From Comamonadaceae bacterium (GTDB lineage Bacteria > Pseudomonadota > Gammaproteobacteria > Burkholderiales > Burkholderiaceae_C): 64,000 bases of DNA. Location of the stretch: NCBI GenBank assembly GCA_027484105.1, contig JAIXUG010000028.1, positions 310,001-374,000 on the forward strand, written 5' to 3'. Numbering within the stretch: the stretch's first letter is position 1; each line of letters starts with the position of its first letter. Below are positions 1 to 7,794 of the stretch, in pieces. The notes under the pieces were generated by a model. The model saw nothing but the letters and a program-made list of their open reading frames with translations, searched no databases and had not been told where the DNA came from. Made by a program: the position numbers and the translations under genes.

Positions 1-1
1 A

Positions 2-835
2 ACCGACCAGCCCGTGGCACTGCTCAAAAACCTGCAACGCCTCACTGCCCCCAACCCCGGGGTGATGACCGGCCCCGGCACCAACAGCTATTTGGTGGGT
101 GACCCCAACACCGGCTACATCGCCATCGACCCCGGCCCGGCGGACGACGAGCACCTGCAGCGCCTGTGGCGTGCGGCAGGCGGACAGATCCGCATGATCG
201 TGTGCACCCACTCGCACCCGGACCACTCCCCCGGCGCAGCCCCGCTGCAGGCGCTGTGCAGCCACAAGCCGCCCATCCTGGGGCTGGCCTCCCAACCCAC
301 GGCCCGGGCCAACAGCCGCTTCAGCCCCGATCGCGCGTTGGCCGACGGTGAAAAACTGGTCTTGCAAGGCACGGGCGTGGACGGCGAGATCACCCACACC
401 TTGCGCGTGGTGCACACCCCTGGCCACGCCGCCAACCACCTGTGCCTGGTGCTCGAAGAAGATGGCCTGCTGTTCTCGGGTGACCATGTGCTCAACGGCA
501 GCACCACCGTGATCGACCCGCCCGACGGCCACATGGGCGACTATTTGGATTCGCTGGACAAACTGGCGGCGGCCTGTGAGGCCGGTGGCATCGAATTCAT
601 CTTGCCTGCCCACGGCCATGTGCTGGGTTTTGCCCACCAGGCCATCACGCACCTGAAGGCCCACCGCTTGAAGCGCGAAGCCAAAATCGCCGCCGCCATG
701 CAGGCCCTGCCCCAGGGCAGCCTGCAAGAATGGGTGGAAAAAGCCTACGACGACGTGCCGCCGCGCCTGTGGCCCGTGGCCGCCCGCTCCCTGCAAGCGC
801 ATGTGGACCACATCCGCGAACAAGCCCTGTCCTGA
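2..835 (+). CDS. MBL-fold metallo-hydrolase (5' partial)
   Basis: Zinc-dependent metallo-beta-lactamase-fold hydrolase of the LACTB2/glyoxalase-II-like group, probably cytosolic; the substrate cannot be read from sequence. The THSHPDH motif supplies the HxHxDH metal ligands, followed by HTPGHAANH and SGDH further on, so the dinuclear site looks complete. The C-terminal ~60 residues form a helical winged tail as in LACTB2-like proteins. The frame is open to the window edge. A GTG at 14 is usable, but relatives have extra N-terminal residues, so the true start is probably upstream. It is followed closely by an S4-domain gene on the same strand. Confidence 0.85.
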   Translation, partial: TDQPVALLKNLQRLTAPNPGVMTGPGTNSYLVGDPNTGYIAIDPGPADDEHLQRLWRAAGGQIRMIVCTHSHPDHSPGAAPLQALCSHKPPILGLASQPTARANSRFSPDRALADGEKLVLQGTGVDGEITHTLRVVHTPGHAANHLCLVLEEDGLLFSGDHVLNGSTTVIDPPDGHMGDYLDSLDKLAAACEAGGIEFILPAHGHVLGFAHQAITHLKAHRLKREAKIAAAMQALPQGSLQEWVEKAYDDVPPRLWPVAARSLQAHVDHIREQALS

Positions 836-863
836 TGCGCACGACGAATTTTTGAAAGCCTGG

Positions 864-1559
864 ATGATTTCCTCTGAAGAAGGCATACGCTTGGCCAAAC
901 GGGTGGCCGCCGAGCAAGACTGCTCGCGCCGCGAAGCCGAAGCCCTGATCGTGGCCGGTGGCGTGCAGGTCGCGGGCCGAGTGGTCACCGACCCGGCCCG
1001 GCGTGTGCGCCCCGAGCAAGCCGTGCAGGTGAACCGCCTGGTGTCCATGGCCGCACTGGCCCCCATGACCTTGCTTGTGTTCAAACCCGCGCACCGGGTG
1101 GCCAATCTGGCTTGGCTGCAAGACACCGCGGGCCTCAAAGCCGCCCAGCCCGGCATTTGGGGCCCCGAGCGTCTGGCCAAAATGCAGATGCCCATGCCGC
1201 TGCCCAAACCCGCCAGCGGCCTGTGCATCTTCACGGACGATGTGGGCGTGCTGCGCCACCTGGAAGACCGCCGCAGCCCCATGGAAGAAGAATGGATGGC
1301 CACCGTGGGCGGCGAAGTGCCCGAGGGCCTGATCCGGGGCTTGAATGGCCCGGGCATCCGCGCCAGCATCAACCGCCAAACCGACACCCTCACCGTGCTG
1401 CGCATCGCGGGCAAAGACATCGACGGGCTGGATTTGGGCCGCTGGCTGGACGAGCAATGCCCTCTGCAAGACCTGCGTCGCCAAAGGGTGGGCCGCATCA
1501 GTTTGGCCCCTCTGGAGCCCGGTCAATGGCGGCAATTGGAAGGGCATGAAAGGTTTTAA
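864..1559 (+). CDS. S4-domain RsuA/RluB-like protein lacking the catalytic Asp
   Basis: 231 aa. Residues ~8-60 form an S4 RNA-binding domain (RLAKRVAAEQDCSRREAEAL). The rest aligns with the small-subunit rRNA pseudouridine synthase fold (SGLCIFTDD, LIRGLNGPGIR). In active RsuA/RluB enzymes the segment before SGLLLLTND reads GRLDRDT and carries the catalytic Asp. Here the matching stretch is MPLPKPA, so the Asp is Pro. It is probably an RNA-binding pseudoenzyme or a very divergent synthase. ATG at 864 is chosen because the S4 domain starts right after it; a longer frame from 801 would overlap the upstream gene. Confidence 0.75.
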   Translation: MISSEEGIRLAKRVAAEQDCSRREAEALIVAGGVQVAGRVVTDPARRVRPEQAVQVNRLVSMAALAPMTLLVFKPAHRVANLAWLQDTAGLKAAQPGIWGPERLAKMQMPMPLPKPASGLCIFTDDVGVLRHLEDRRSPMEEEWMATVGGEVPEGLIRGLNGPGIRASINRQTDTLTVLRIAGKDIDGLDLGRWLDEQCPLQDLRRQRVGRISLAPLEPGQWRQLEGHERF

Positions 1560-1680
1560 TCTTCTGTTAATCCCCTACAGACCTCAAATGTCCCTTCAAG
1601 CCTTGAATAATCGCGCTGTGTCCTCAAATGAATGACTGTTTGAGAAACGACTAATCAGTCACAAACGTCCACGACATGTT

Positions 1681-1708
1681 TTGACACCCCTGCTTGGGTC
1701 TGTATCCA
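1681..1708 (+). promoter_or_regulatory. Candidate sigma70 promoter of the Rrf2 gene
   Basis: TTGACA at 1681-1686, a 16-bp spacer, then TATCCA at 1703-1708. This lies 32 bp before the ATG at 1740, with AAAGGAG at 1727-1733 as ribosome binding site. The -35 is perfect and the -10 weak. Predicted by eye only. Confidence 0.45.
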
Positions 1709-1739
1709 CAGCCCACAACAACGCTAAAAGGAGCCCACC

Positions 1740-2261
1740 ATGCGTTTGAGCACCAAAAGCCGATTTGCAGTCACCGCCATGATCGATGTGGCTTTGCGAG
1801 AAGACCGTGGTCCCGTTTCGTTGGCCGCCATCAGCGTGCGCCACCAGATATCGCTGTCCTATCTGGAACAGCTGTTCAGCAAACTGCGTCAACAAGGGCT
1901 GGTCGAAAGCACACGTGGCCCCGGTGGCGGTTATTCGCTGTCACGCAATGCCGAAAAGATCACCATGGCCGACATCGTGGGCGCGGTGGACGCCCCTGTA
2001 GACGATGAAGCCACTGGCGAAGGCGGCTGGATGAACAGCGAACTGTGGTCCAGCCTGAACGAAAAAATGCTGACCCATTTGCAGTCCATCACCTTGCGTC
2101 AATTGGTGGCCGAGCAACGCACCAAAGGCGTCACGGTCGAGCCCGCCCCGCAACCTGTGGTCAAGCGCGGCGTGTTTGCCAAGCCCAAAAGTGCTGTGAA
2201 AGTCACCGCCCCCAATTCGGTGTTTGCCTTGGCGGGCAGCCTGATGCCCTCTCGCGGCTGA
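1740..2261 (+). CDS. Rrf2/IscR-like regulator without Fe-S cysteines
   Basis: 173 aa winged-helix regulator. The N-terminus MRLSTKSRFAVTAMID and RGPGGGYSLSR wing are typical of IscR. In IscR three cysteines at about residues 92-104 plus a His bind a [2Fe-2S] cluster. Here that loop reads DAPVDDEATGEGGWMNSELW and the whole protein has no cysteine, so it cannot bind a cluster in the IscR way. The region after the loop (ELWSSLNEKM...ITLRQLV) still matches IscR. A ~40-residue basic tail (KRGVFAKPKSAVK) follows. No iscSUA genes are nearby: it is monocistronic with its own promoter and terminator. Confidence 0.85.
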   Translation: MRLSTKSRFAVTAMIDVALREDRGPVSLAAISVRHQISLSYLEQLFSKLRQQGLVESTRGPGGGYSLSRNAEKITMADIVGAVDAPVDDEATGEGGWMNSELWSSLNEKMLTHLQSITLRQLVAEQRTKGVTVEPAPQPVVKRGVFAKPKSAVKVTAPNSVFALAGSLMPSRG

Positions 2262-2277
2262 GGCTGGCTCTTCCCCA

Positions 2278-2306
2278 CAAAAAACCCGCTGCGGCGGGTT
2301 TTTTTA
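2278..2306. terminator. Bidirectional terminator between Rrf2 gene and rnpB
   Basis: A 7-bp GC-rich stem AACCCGC/GCGGGTT (2283-2289 with 2294-2300) with TGCG loop. It has an A-run on the left and a T-run on the right, so it can end the plus-strand Rrf2 transcript and the minus-strand rnpB transcript alike. Confidence 0.85.
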
Positions 2307-2325
2307 TTGGGCGACATGAAAGTGT

Positions 2326-2674
2326 GAAGTTCGCCAATAAGCCGGATTCTGTGCACAACGGTTGCCCGCTGCGTGACCGCCATTACTCTGGGCCGGGGGT
2401 CGCCCACCCGGCTCGGTGCTACCTACCCGCCAACTCGCCCCGCGGAACCACAGGGAGAAGCGATGCGGCGAACCGCCTCACCTCAGGAAGGCCTACTTGG
2501 TATTGCTGCGCGTAGAGATTGCCCGTTTCACCCGAACTCAATCGGCTCGTCTCTGTTGCTCTGATCCTCACCTCACGGTGGAGAGGTGTTACCTCCTACG
2601 CTGTCCTGCGCAGTCCGGACGTTCCTCCAGTGCCTGGTTTCCCAGATTGCACCAGCGGCGGTCTGGCGAACTTC
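2326..2674 (-). ncRNA. rnpB: RNase P RNA, bacterial class A
   Basis: Catalytic RNA of RNase P, which matures tRNA 5' ends. Read on the minus strand, the 5' end GAAGTTCGCCA (2674-2664) pairs exactly with the 3' end TGGCGAACTTC (2336-2326), forming P1. The conserved P4 elements are present: GAGGAACGTCCGGACT near the 5' end and ACAGAATCCGGCTTAT near the 3' end. Length is about 349 nt, within the usual type A range. GATAAT at 2689-2684 is a well-placed -10 box. The exact ends are inferred from the P1 pairing. Confidence 0.95.
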
Positions 2675-2683
2675 ACGGGGCTG

Positions 2684-2689
2684 ATTATC
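2684..2689 (-). promoter_or_regulatory. -10 box of rnpB
   Basis: GATAAT on the minus strand ends 9 nt before the first P1 base at 2674. No convincing -35 hexamer is visible. Confidence 0.5.
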
Positions 2690-2755
2690 ACCTGCTGGAT
2701 GGGCCCGGCGATAATCTCACCCACTTGCTTGATAACCACAAGCTCGCAGGTCCCC

Positions 2756-4573
2756 ATGATCCGTCTTTCAGAACTCAAACTTCCTTTGTCGGCGCTGCCG
2801 GTTGAAGTGCGTCGCGCGGCAGATGCACCGTCCGAGACCGACGAAGACCGCGTCCCCCCACCCCACCCCGAAGCGGCGCTGCGCGCATTGGCGGCCAAGG
2901 CATTGGGCATTTCAGAAAACCAGATCGACACGCTGCGCGTGTTCAAACGCAGCTTCGATGCGCGCAAGGCCGATTTGCGGGCCGTGTTCATCGTGGACAT
3001 CGCGCTGGCCGATGCCAGCGCTGAAAGCGCCCTGCTGCACCAGCACGCTGGCCATCCGCACATCCAGCCCACACCCGACATGGTCTGGCACCCCCCGGTT
3101 CAAGCCCCGGTGGGTTTTGGCTCGCTGGAAGGCGAGCGCCCGGTGGTGGTGGGCTTTGGGCCTTGCGGGATGTTCGCGGCGCTGGCCCTGGCGCAAATGG
3201 GCTTCCAACCCATCGTGCTGGAGCGCGGCAAACCGGTGCGCGAGCGCACCAAAGACACCTGGGGCCTGTGGCGCAAAAAGGTGCTCAACCCCGAGAGCAA
3301 TGTGCAGTTTGGCGAAGGCGGAGCAGGCACTTTCAGCGATGGCAAGCTGTACAGCCAAATCAAGGACCCGCGCCACTTGGGCCGCAAAGTGATGGACGAG
3401 TTTGTCAAAGCCGGTGCCCCCGCCGACATCCTGTTTGCCGCCCACCCGCACATCGGCACCTTCAAGCTGGTCAAGGTGGTCGAACACATCCGTGAGCAAA
3501 TCATCGCGCTGGGTGGCGAGATCCGCTTTGAACAACGCGTGAGCGATGTGTTGCTCGCGCCCACCGCAGATGGCCAACAACTCACCGGCTTGCAAGTGCA
3601 AGACCTGCGCACCGGCGAACACCACACCCTGCACACCCGTCACGCCGTCATGGCCTTGGGCCACAGCTCGCGCGACACCTTTGTGATGCTGCACCGCCGG
3701 GGTGTGGCCATGCAGGCCAAACCGTTTTCGATTGGTGTGCGCATCGAACACCCACAAAGCGTGATCGACCAAGCCCGTTGGGGCCGCCACGCGGGCCACC
3801 CGCTGCTGGGTGCGGCCGATTACAAGCTGGTGCACCACGCACAAAACGGCCGTGCGGTTTACAGCTTTTGCATGTGCCCCGGTGGCACGGTGGTGGCGGC
3901 CACCAGCGAGCCGGGCCGCGTCGTCACCAACGGCATGAGCCAGTACTCGCGCAACGAACGCAATGCCAATGCCGGCATGGTGGTGGCCATTGACCCGCCC
4001 GACTACCCGCTGGACACCGCGGCCTGGCAAGCTGCTTTTGGCGAGCAAGACGGCGCGCAGCTGGCGCAAGAGGCCCAGGCTTTGGCTGCGAAGCAGCCGC
4101 CTCAAGCACACCCGCTGGCAGGCATCGTGTTGCAGCGTGAACTGGAAACACGGGCTTTTGAAGTGGGCGGCAGCAACTACGAAGCGCCCGGACAACTGGT
4201 GGGTGACTTTTTGGCGCAGCGCCCCTCCACCACTTGGGGCAGTGTGCTGCCGTCTTACAAACCCGGCGTGAAACTGGTCGATCTGGCCGATGTGTTGCCG
4301 GGCTACGCGGTCGAAGCCATGCGCGAAGCGCTGCCGGTGTTTGGCCGCAAGATCAAGGGCTACGACATGGCGGACGCGGTGATGACCGGAGTGGAAACGC
4401 GCACTTCGTCGCCCCTGCGCATCCCGCGCGGCGATGACCACCAAAGCACCAACACACGCGGTCTCTACCCGGCCGGTGAAGGGGCCAGCTATGCAGGCGG
4501 CATCTTGTCGGCCGGCGTTGACGGCATCAAAGTGGCAGAGTCCTTGAGCCTGGCCCTGGCGGCGAAACCTTGA
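2756..4573 (+). CDS. FAD-dependent oxidoreductase, COG2509 family
   Basis: 605 aa flavoprotein of the uncharacterised NAD(P)/FAD-dependent dehydrogenase family COG2509. An N-terminal helper domain (~1-110) precedes the Rossmann FAD site VVVGFGPCGMFAALALAQMG, which has the GxGxxG pattern and an acidic residue at the end of the second strand (VLERG). NVQFGEGGAGTFSDGKL and a C-terminal YPAGEGASYAGGI motif match this family. The reaction is unknown. The frame is open from 2519 through antisense rnpB, but ATG at 2756 is chosen because homologous sequence begins there and everything before it encodes the ribozyme. It converges on the following minus-strand gene with a 21-bp gap. Confidence 0.85.
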   Translation: MIRLSELKLPLSALPVEVRRAADAPSETDEDRVPPPHPEAALRALAAKALGISENQIDTLRVFKRSFDARKADLRAVFIVDIALADASAESALLHQHAGHPHIQPTPDMVWHPPVQAPVGFGSLEGERPVVVGFGPCGMFAALALAQMGFQPIVLERGKPVRERTKDTWGLWRKKVLNPESNVQFGEGGAGTFSDGKLYSQIKDPRHLGRKVMDEFVKAGAPADILFAAHPHIGTFKLVKVVEHIREQIIALGGEIRFEQRVSDVLLAPTADGQQLTGLQVQDLRTGEHHTLHTRHAVMALGHSSRDTFVMLHRRGVAMQAKPFSIGVRIEHPQSVIDQARWGRHAGHPLLGAADYKLVHHAQNGRAVYSFCMCPGGTVVAATSEPGRVVTNGMSQYSRNERNANAGMVVAIDPPDYPLDTAAWQAAFGEQDGAQLAQEAQALAAKQPPQAHPLAGIVLQRELETRAFEVGGSNYEAPGQLVGDFLAQRPSTTWGSVLPSYKPGVKLVDLADVLPGYAVEAMREALPVFGRKIKGYDMADAVMTGVETRTSSPLRIPRGDDHQSTNTRGLYPAGEGASYAGGILSAGVDGIKVAESLSLALAAKP

Positions 4574-4594
4574 GTGCTGAGGGCCTGGCCCGCA

Positions 4595-5275
4595 TCAATC
4601 CCTGGGTGGCGTTTGATGACAAGGGCAAGCCAAGGTCGACAAAGGCGCCAAACCCTTGAGCGCCATCACGTTGCCCTCTTCCAACCGGACAAGGGCCACC
4701 GCTTGTTGGCTTTCCAGGGTGTCCCAGGCGCTTTGCCAAACCTCGGGCGTCCAAGCCAGCCAAGCGCGCCAAGGCCGCTCTGGCAGGCGCAGCGCAGCGC
4801 TTGGGCTGTGCTGCTGGGCCAGCAACAACCAACTGGCCAAGGATTGCGCCGCCTCGTGGTGCTGGGCGCAAAACACCATGCGCGCCATTTGGGCCAGCAG
4901 GGCTTGTGCACTGGCCGCCTCCTGCAGCCACCAGGTGGCCGTGTGCGCGCCAGCAGCGCGCACCAGCGACTCTGACACCCGCAGCGCTTCCCCCGGCACC
5001 AGCACTTCGGCACGCAAGCCGCTGCTGCGCGCCCGCTGCGGCGACCACACATGGTGGCAACCCAGCAAAGCCAGGCGCACGCCTTGCGCCGCGCCAGAGG
5101 ACGTCGACAGGCCCCACAAACTGTCCTCAGGAAAGTACAGGCAACCGTCGTCCTCAGCCAGCTCGGCGGGCCAGGGCCCCGCCTTCAGAGACACTCGCGC
5201 GCAGTCAGACGAAAGCTCGGGGGCGAGCTGCAGCAAGCGTTGGAACAAGGAATTGCGGGATGCGGGGTGAGTCAC
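4595..5275 (-). CDS. Degenerate Crp/Fnr-fold protein
   Basis: 226 aa with no certain family match. Its layout parallels the two Crp/Fnr-type regulators that follow: SRNSLFQRLLQLAPEL resembles their N-terminal helix, a beta-rich middle resembles a cyclic-nucleotide-binding barrel, and ASAQALLAQMARM...SLASWLLLAQQ resembles their long dimer helix (paralogue: LAAWLLLSAQ). The C-terminal third replaces the helix-turn-helix with Trp-rich sequence (PERPWRAWLAWTPEVW), so DNA binding is doubtful. The GTG start has AAGGGTG upstream. It is divergent from the next Crp gene and shares a 190-bp regulatory region with it. The fold assignment is inference. Confidence 0.55.
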   Translation of the reverse strand: MTHPASRNSLFQRLLQLAPELSSDCARVSLKAGPWPAELAEDDGCLYFPEDSLWGLSTSSGAAQGVRLALLGCHHVWSPQRARSSGLRAEVLVPGEALRVSESLVRAAGAHTATWWLQEAASAQALLAQMARMVFCAQHHEAAQSLASWLLLAQQHSPSAALRLPERPWRAWLAWTPEVWQSAWDTLESQQAVALVRLEEGNVMALKGLAPLSTLACPCHQTPPRD

Positions 5276-5312
5276 GGTGTTTCACCCTTGCGGATGCGGT
5301 TTTTTCTTGATT

Positions 5313-5330
5313 TTATGTTCTCTACCGAAC
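5313..5330 (+). promoter_or_regulatory. Operator-like motif, copy 1 (Crp-cluster motif)
   Basis: TTATGTTCTCTACCGAAC. It matches the copy at 6163-6180 at 15 of 18 positions; only the three central bases differ. The GTTC...GAAC half-sites make it an inverted repeat. It lies between the divergent Crp-like genes, 38 bp from the minus-strand start at 5275. Confidence 0.5.
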
Positions 5331-5466
5331 GCAAATACCACCGGTCCATGTGCTTCACTCGGGTTGTGCCGAACTTATACTCATTCGGGTGTCTGACCAT
5401 GGCCTCCAGTTCACTCGCCAGGTTGACTCTCTCCACCAATGCCGTGCACCTGCGCGGCTCCATGAC

Positions 5467-6117
5467 GTGAAACTTTTACACAACGGGTTCATCTCTCCAT
5501 TGCCCGCACTGGAGCAGTCCTTGATCGGCGCCGCGTGTGAGCCCGTCACACTGAAGTCCAGACAGCTGTTGGGGGCCAGCGATGCCGAGCCACAGGTGTA
5601 CTTTTTGACCGGGGCCACCGTGGCCATGATGGTGCAGGACGAGCACCACATGGGTGTGGCCGTTGGCTTGTTGGGCGCCGAGCACGTGGTGGGCCTTGAG
5701 CATGTGGTGGGCAACAGCCGCCCCACACTTCAGCACCGGGTGCAAACCGCTGGCTCAGCCTGGTGCATGAAAGCCAGCATCCTGCGGGCCCTGGCACTGG
5801 ATCACCCGACGGTGTTGAGCGCCATATCGCAGCAGTTGTGGCTCATGTTGTCGCACGTGGCCATCTTGGCCGCGAGCATCCAGACGCTGGACATCCAGGC
5901 CAGGCTGGCGGCCTGGCTGCTGCTGTCGGCCCAAACCGCCCAAACCGCGCACTTGCACTTGACCCATGAACACCTGGCCCACATGCTGGGGGTTCGGCGG
6001 GTGAGCATCACGCTGGCGGCAGGTGAGCTGCGCGAACAGGGTCTGCTGAGCTACTCACGCGGTCAAATGCGCCTGCTGGATTTGCCAGGCCTGTCACGGG
6101 CGGCACAAGCGGCCTGA
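5467..6117 (+). CDS. Crp/Fnr family transcriptional regulator
   Basis: 216 aa. The N-terminal effector domain is a divergent cNMP-binding barrel (VTLKSRQLLGASDAEPQ...VYFLTG); then a dimerisation helix (LSAISQQLWLMLSHVAIL) and a C-terminal Crp-type winged helix with HEHLAHMLGVRRVSITLAA as recognition region. There is no N-terminal cysteine cluster, so it is not an Fnr-type oxygen sensor. GTG at 5467 is chosen because homology starts there; an ATG at 5350 would add 39 residues of unlikely sequence. It lies upstream of a second, similar gene and is preceded by the operator-like motif at 5313. Confidence 0.75.
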   Translation: MKLLHNGFISPLPALEQSLIGAACEPVTLKSRQLLGASDAEPQVYFLTGATVAMMVQDEHHMGVAVGLLGAEHVVGLEHVVGNSRPTLQHRVQTAGSAWCMKASILRALALDHPTVLSAISQQLWLMLSHVAILAASIQTLDIQARLAAWLLLSAQTAQTAHLHLTHEHLAHMLGVRRVSITLAAGELREQGLLSYSRGQMRLLDLPGLSRAAQAA

Positions 6118-6162
6118 GACCGCGCGGGCCCGAGCGCGCCATGGGGCTAAACCCCCATTGCC

Positions 6163-6180
6163 TTATGTTCGGCACCGAAC
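6163..6180 (+). promoter_or_regulatory. Operator-like motif, copy 2 (Crp-cluster motif)
   Basis: TTATGTTCGGCACCGAAC, containing the inverted repeat GTTCGG-CA-CCGAAC. It is 66 bp before the ATG of the third Crp-type gene and is the same motif as at 5313-5330. A partial copy on the other strand occurs near 5365-5377 (GTGCCGAACTTAT). Confidence 0.5.
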
Positions 6181-6246
6181 CATGATTGGGTGTAAACCCT
6201 GATAAATTGATACGAATCATAAAAATCTGATGAAAAATCGCCAAAT

Positions 6247-6987
6247 ATGAAATCAAGACTGGCCGCGAACAACGCTCTCTTGGCCGCACTGCCAGAGGCC
6301 ATCGCGGCAGACTGGCGACCCCACATGCAGGTGGTGGAGTTGTCGGAGGGGGAGGTCCTTTGCGAAGCCGGCCAACCCCTCACCCATGTGTTTTTTCCGA
6401 CCACGGCCATCGTGTCCTGGCAATATGTGTTGGCCTCTGGCGACTGCACCGAAATCGCCATGGTCGGGCGGGAAGGGCTGGTCGGCCTCTATCTGCTGAT
6501 GGGTTCACCCCACAGCATGAACCAGGCGGTGGTCCAAACCACGGGCACAGCGATTCGGGTCCCGCTGGAAGGGGTGCTCAGGAGCTTTCGCAGGAGCCAG
6601 GTGGTTCAAAGCACGGTGATGTTGTTTGCGCAGGCACTGATCGCGCAAATGAGCCAGGGCAATGTGTGCCGCCAACACCACACGCTGGAGCAGCAGCTTA
6701 GCCGTCTGATCTTGATGATCCTGGACCGCCAATCTGGCCTGCAAGTGCGCAAGACCCATGAAGCCATCGCCCAATTGTTGGGCGTGCGCCGAGAAGGGGT
6801 GAGCCTGGCGGCTGCGAAACTCATGAAAGAAGGCTTGCTGAGCTATTCAAGGGGCCACATTCGGGTGTTGAACCGCGCAGGCCTCATGCAGCACAGCTGC
6901 GAGTGCTACCACCAGCTGCGCCAGCAATACCAGCCCCTGCTCCAATGCCCGGACTTGGCTGTGCCTGGTCACACCGAGACCATCTGA
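6247..6987 (+). CDS. Crp/Fnr family transcriptional regulator
   Basis: 246 aa. A cNMP-binding-like barrel (VVELSEGEVLCEAGQPLTHV, then EIAMVGREGLVGLYLLMG) is followed by a dimer helix and a Crp-type winged helix (THEAIAQLLGVRREGVSLAA) with a short tail. Several cysteines occur (for example SCECYHQL near the C-terminus), but not in the N-terminal pattern of Fnr, and the cAMP-phosphate-binding arginine motif is not recognisable. The ligand is therefore unknown. It is a paralogue of the gene just upstream. Its 3' end overlaps the convergent response-regulator gene by 19 nt. Confidence 0.85.
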   Translation: MKSRLAANNALLAALPEAIAADWRPHMQVVELSEGEVLCEAGQPLTHVFFPTTAIVSWQYVLASGDCTEIAMVGREGLVGLYLLMGSPHSMNQAVVQTTGTAIRVPLEGVLRSFRRSQVVQSTVMLFAQALIAQMSQGNVCRQHHTLEQQLSRLILMILDRQSGLQVRKTHEAIAQLLGVRREGVSLAAAKLMKEGLLSYSRGHIRVLNRAGLMQHSCECYHQLRQQYQPLLQCPDLAVPGHTETI

Positions 6988-7613
6988 TTGCGGATGGCAT
7001 AACGGGTCAGGTCGGCCACTTTGTGCAAACCAACTTTGCGCATGATGTTGCGCCGATGGACTTCGACGGTGCTGGGCGCAATTTGCAGGTTGCGTGCGAT
7101 TTCCTTGGAGGAAAAGCCATCGGCGATCAGGCGCAAGACCTGTTCTTCACGGCCGCCCAAATGGCTTTTGCCTGAACCATCCGCAGCGCGGATTTTGCGC
7201 ACAGACGCCATCATCTCTGACGCCGCCGCCTGACACAGGTACACCCGCCCAGCCGCCACCGAACGGATGGCCATCAGCAACTCGTCAATGCCGCTGGTGG
7301 TCGAGACATAGCCCTGCGCACCCGCGTCCAGGATTTCAATGATCGAATGGCGATCCGAGTCACCGGAAAACGCCACCATGCGCGGACTGGGAGGGTGCTG
7401 GAGGATCTTGCGCATCAAGGACAAGTCTTGTTGGCCGTGGGCATGCATGCCCATCAACAGCACATCGGGCTGGGCCTCATGGCACAGGGCTTGTGTGCGT
7501 TCGTCGTTCTCCGCCATGCCCACCAGCTCCATGTCCGGGTGGTTGCGCAAAATCGCGGCAATGCCCTCTGCAACCACCTTGTGCTTGGACGACAACAAAA
7601 CGCGAATCGACAT
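6969..7613 (-). CDS. LuxR/NarL-type response regulator with a pseudo-receiver
   Basis: 214 aa. Receiver-like domain ~1-120, linker, and an intact C-terminal LuxR helix-turn-helix (EEQVLRLIADGFSSKEIA...STVEVHRRNIMRKVGL). The phosphorylation machinery is missing: the acidic pair is Ser-Lys (LLSSKH), the acceptor Asp is Gly55 (PDVLLMGMHA) and the conserved Lys is Thr (GYVSTTSG). It probably works without phosphorylation or senses another input. ATG at 7613 is chosen for the AGGAG upstream and because the receiver starts there; the frame runs 86 codons further without homology. The paralogue at 8125-8760 retains all these residues. Confidence 0.85.
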   Translation of the reverse strand: MSIRVLLSSKHKVVAEGIAAILRNHPDMELVGMAENDERTQALCHEAQPDVLLMGMHAHGQQDLSLMRKILQHPPSPRMVAFSGDSDRHSIIEILDAGAQGYVSTTSGIDELLMAIRSVAAGRVYLCQAAASEMMASVRKIRAADGSGKSHLGGREEQVLRLIADGFSSKEIARNLQIAPSTVEVHRRNIMRKVGLHKVADLTRYAIRNQMVSV

Positions 7614-7794
7614 TGGGGTGCTCCTTTTGAATTCAGTGAACCGACTCAAACTGGTGGACAGCGTGTCGAGCACCGCCCAACACACCACAGCATGGGCATC
7701 GGACCTGCTTTTCGACACTGCCTTGTTTTGAGTGTAGGCAAGCACACGGGGCCTGACTGTTCGAAACAGCACACAGCAGAGCAACACTTTCCAA

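Noticed and set aside
1740..2261. Naming the Rrf2 gene iscR
   Set aside because: It lacks all cluster-binding cysteines and no isc genes are adjacent.
2519..2755. 79-codon N-terminal extension of the FAD oxidoreductase frame
   Set aside because: It runs antisense through the 5' part of rnpB; homology begins at ATG 2756.
5272..5463. 63-codon minus-strand frame between the Crp-like genes
   Set aside because: No ribosome binding site and no recognisable domain; it covers the divergent regulatory region with the operator-like motif.
7757..7769. CTGTT-CGA-AACAG palindrome upstream of the pseudo-receiver gene
   Set aside because: Short and single; lies ~144 bp from the start with no second copy, so not claimed as an operator.
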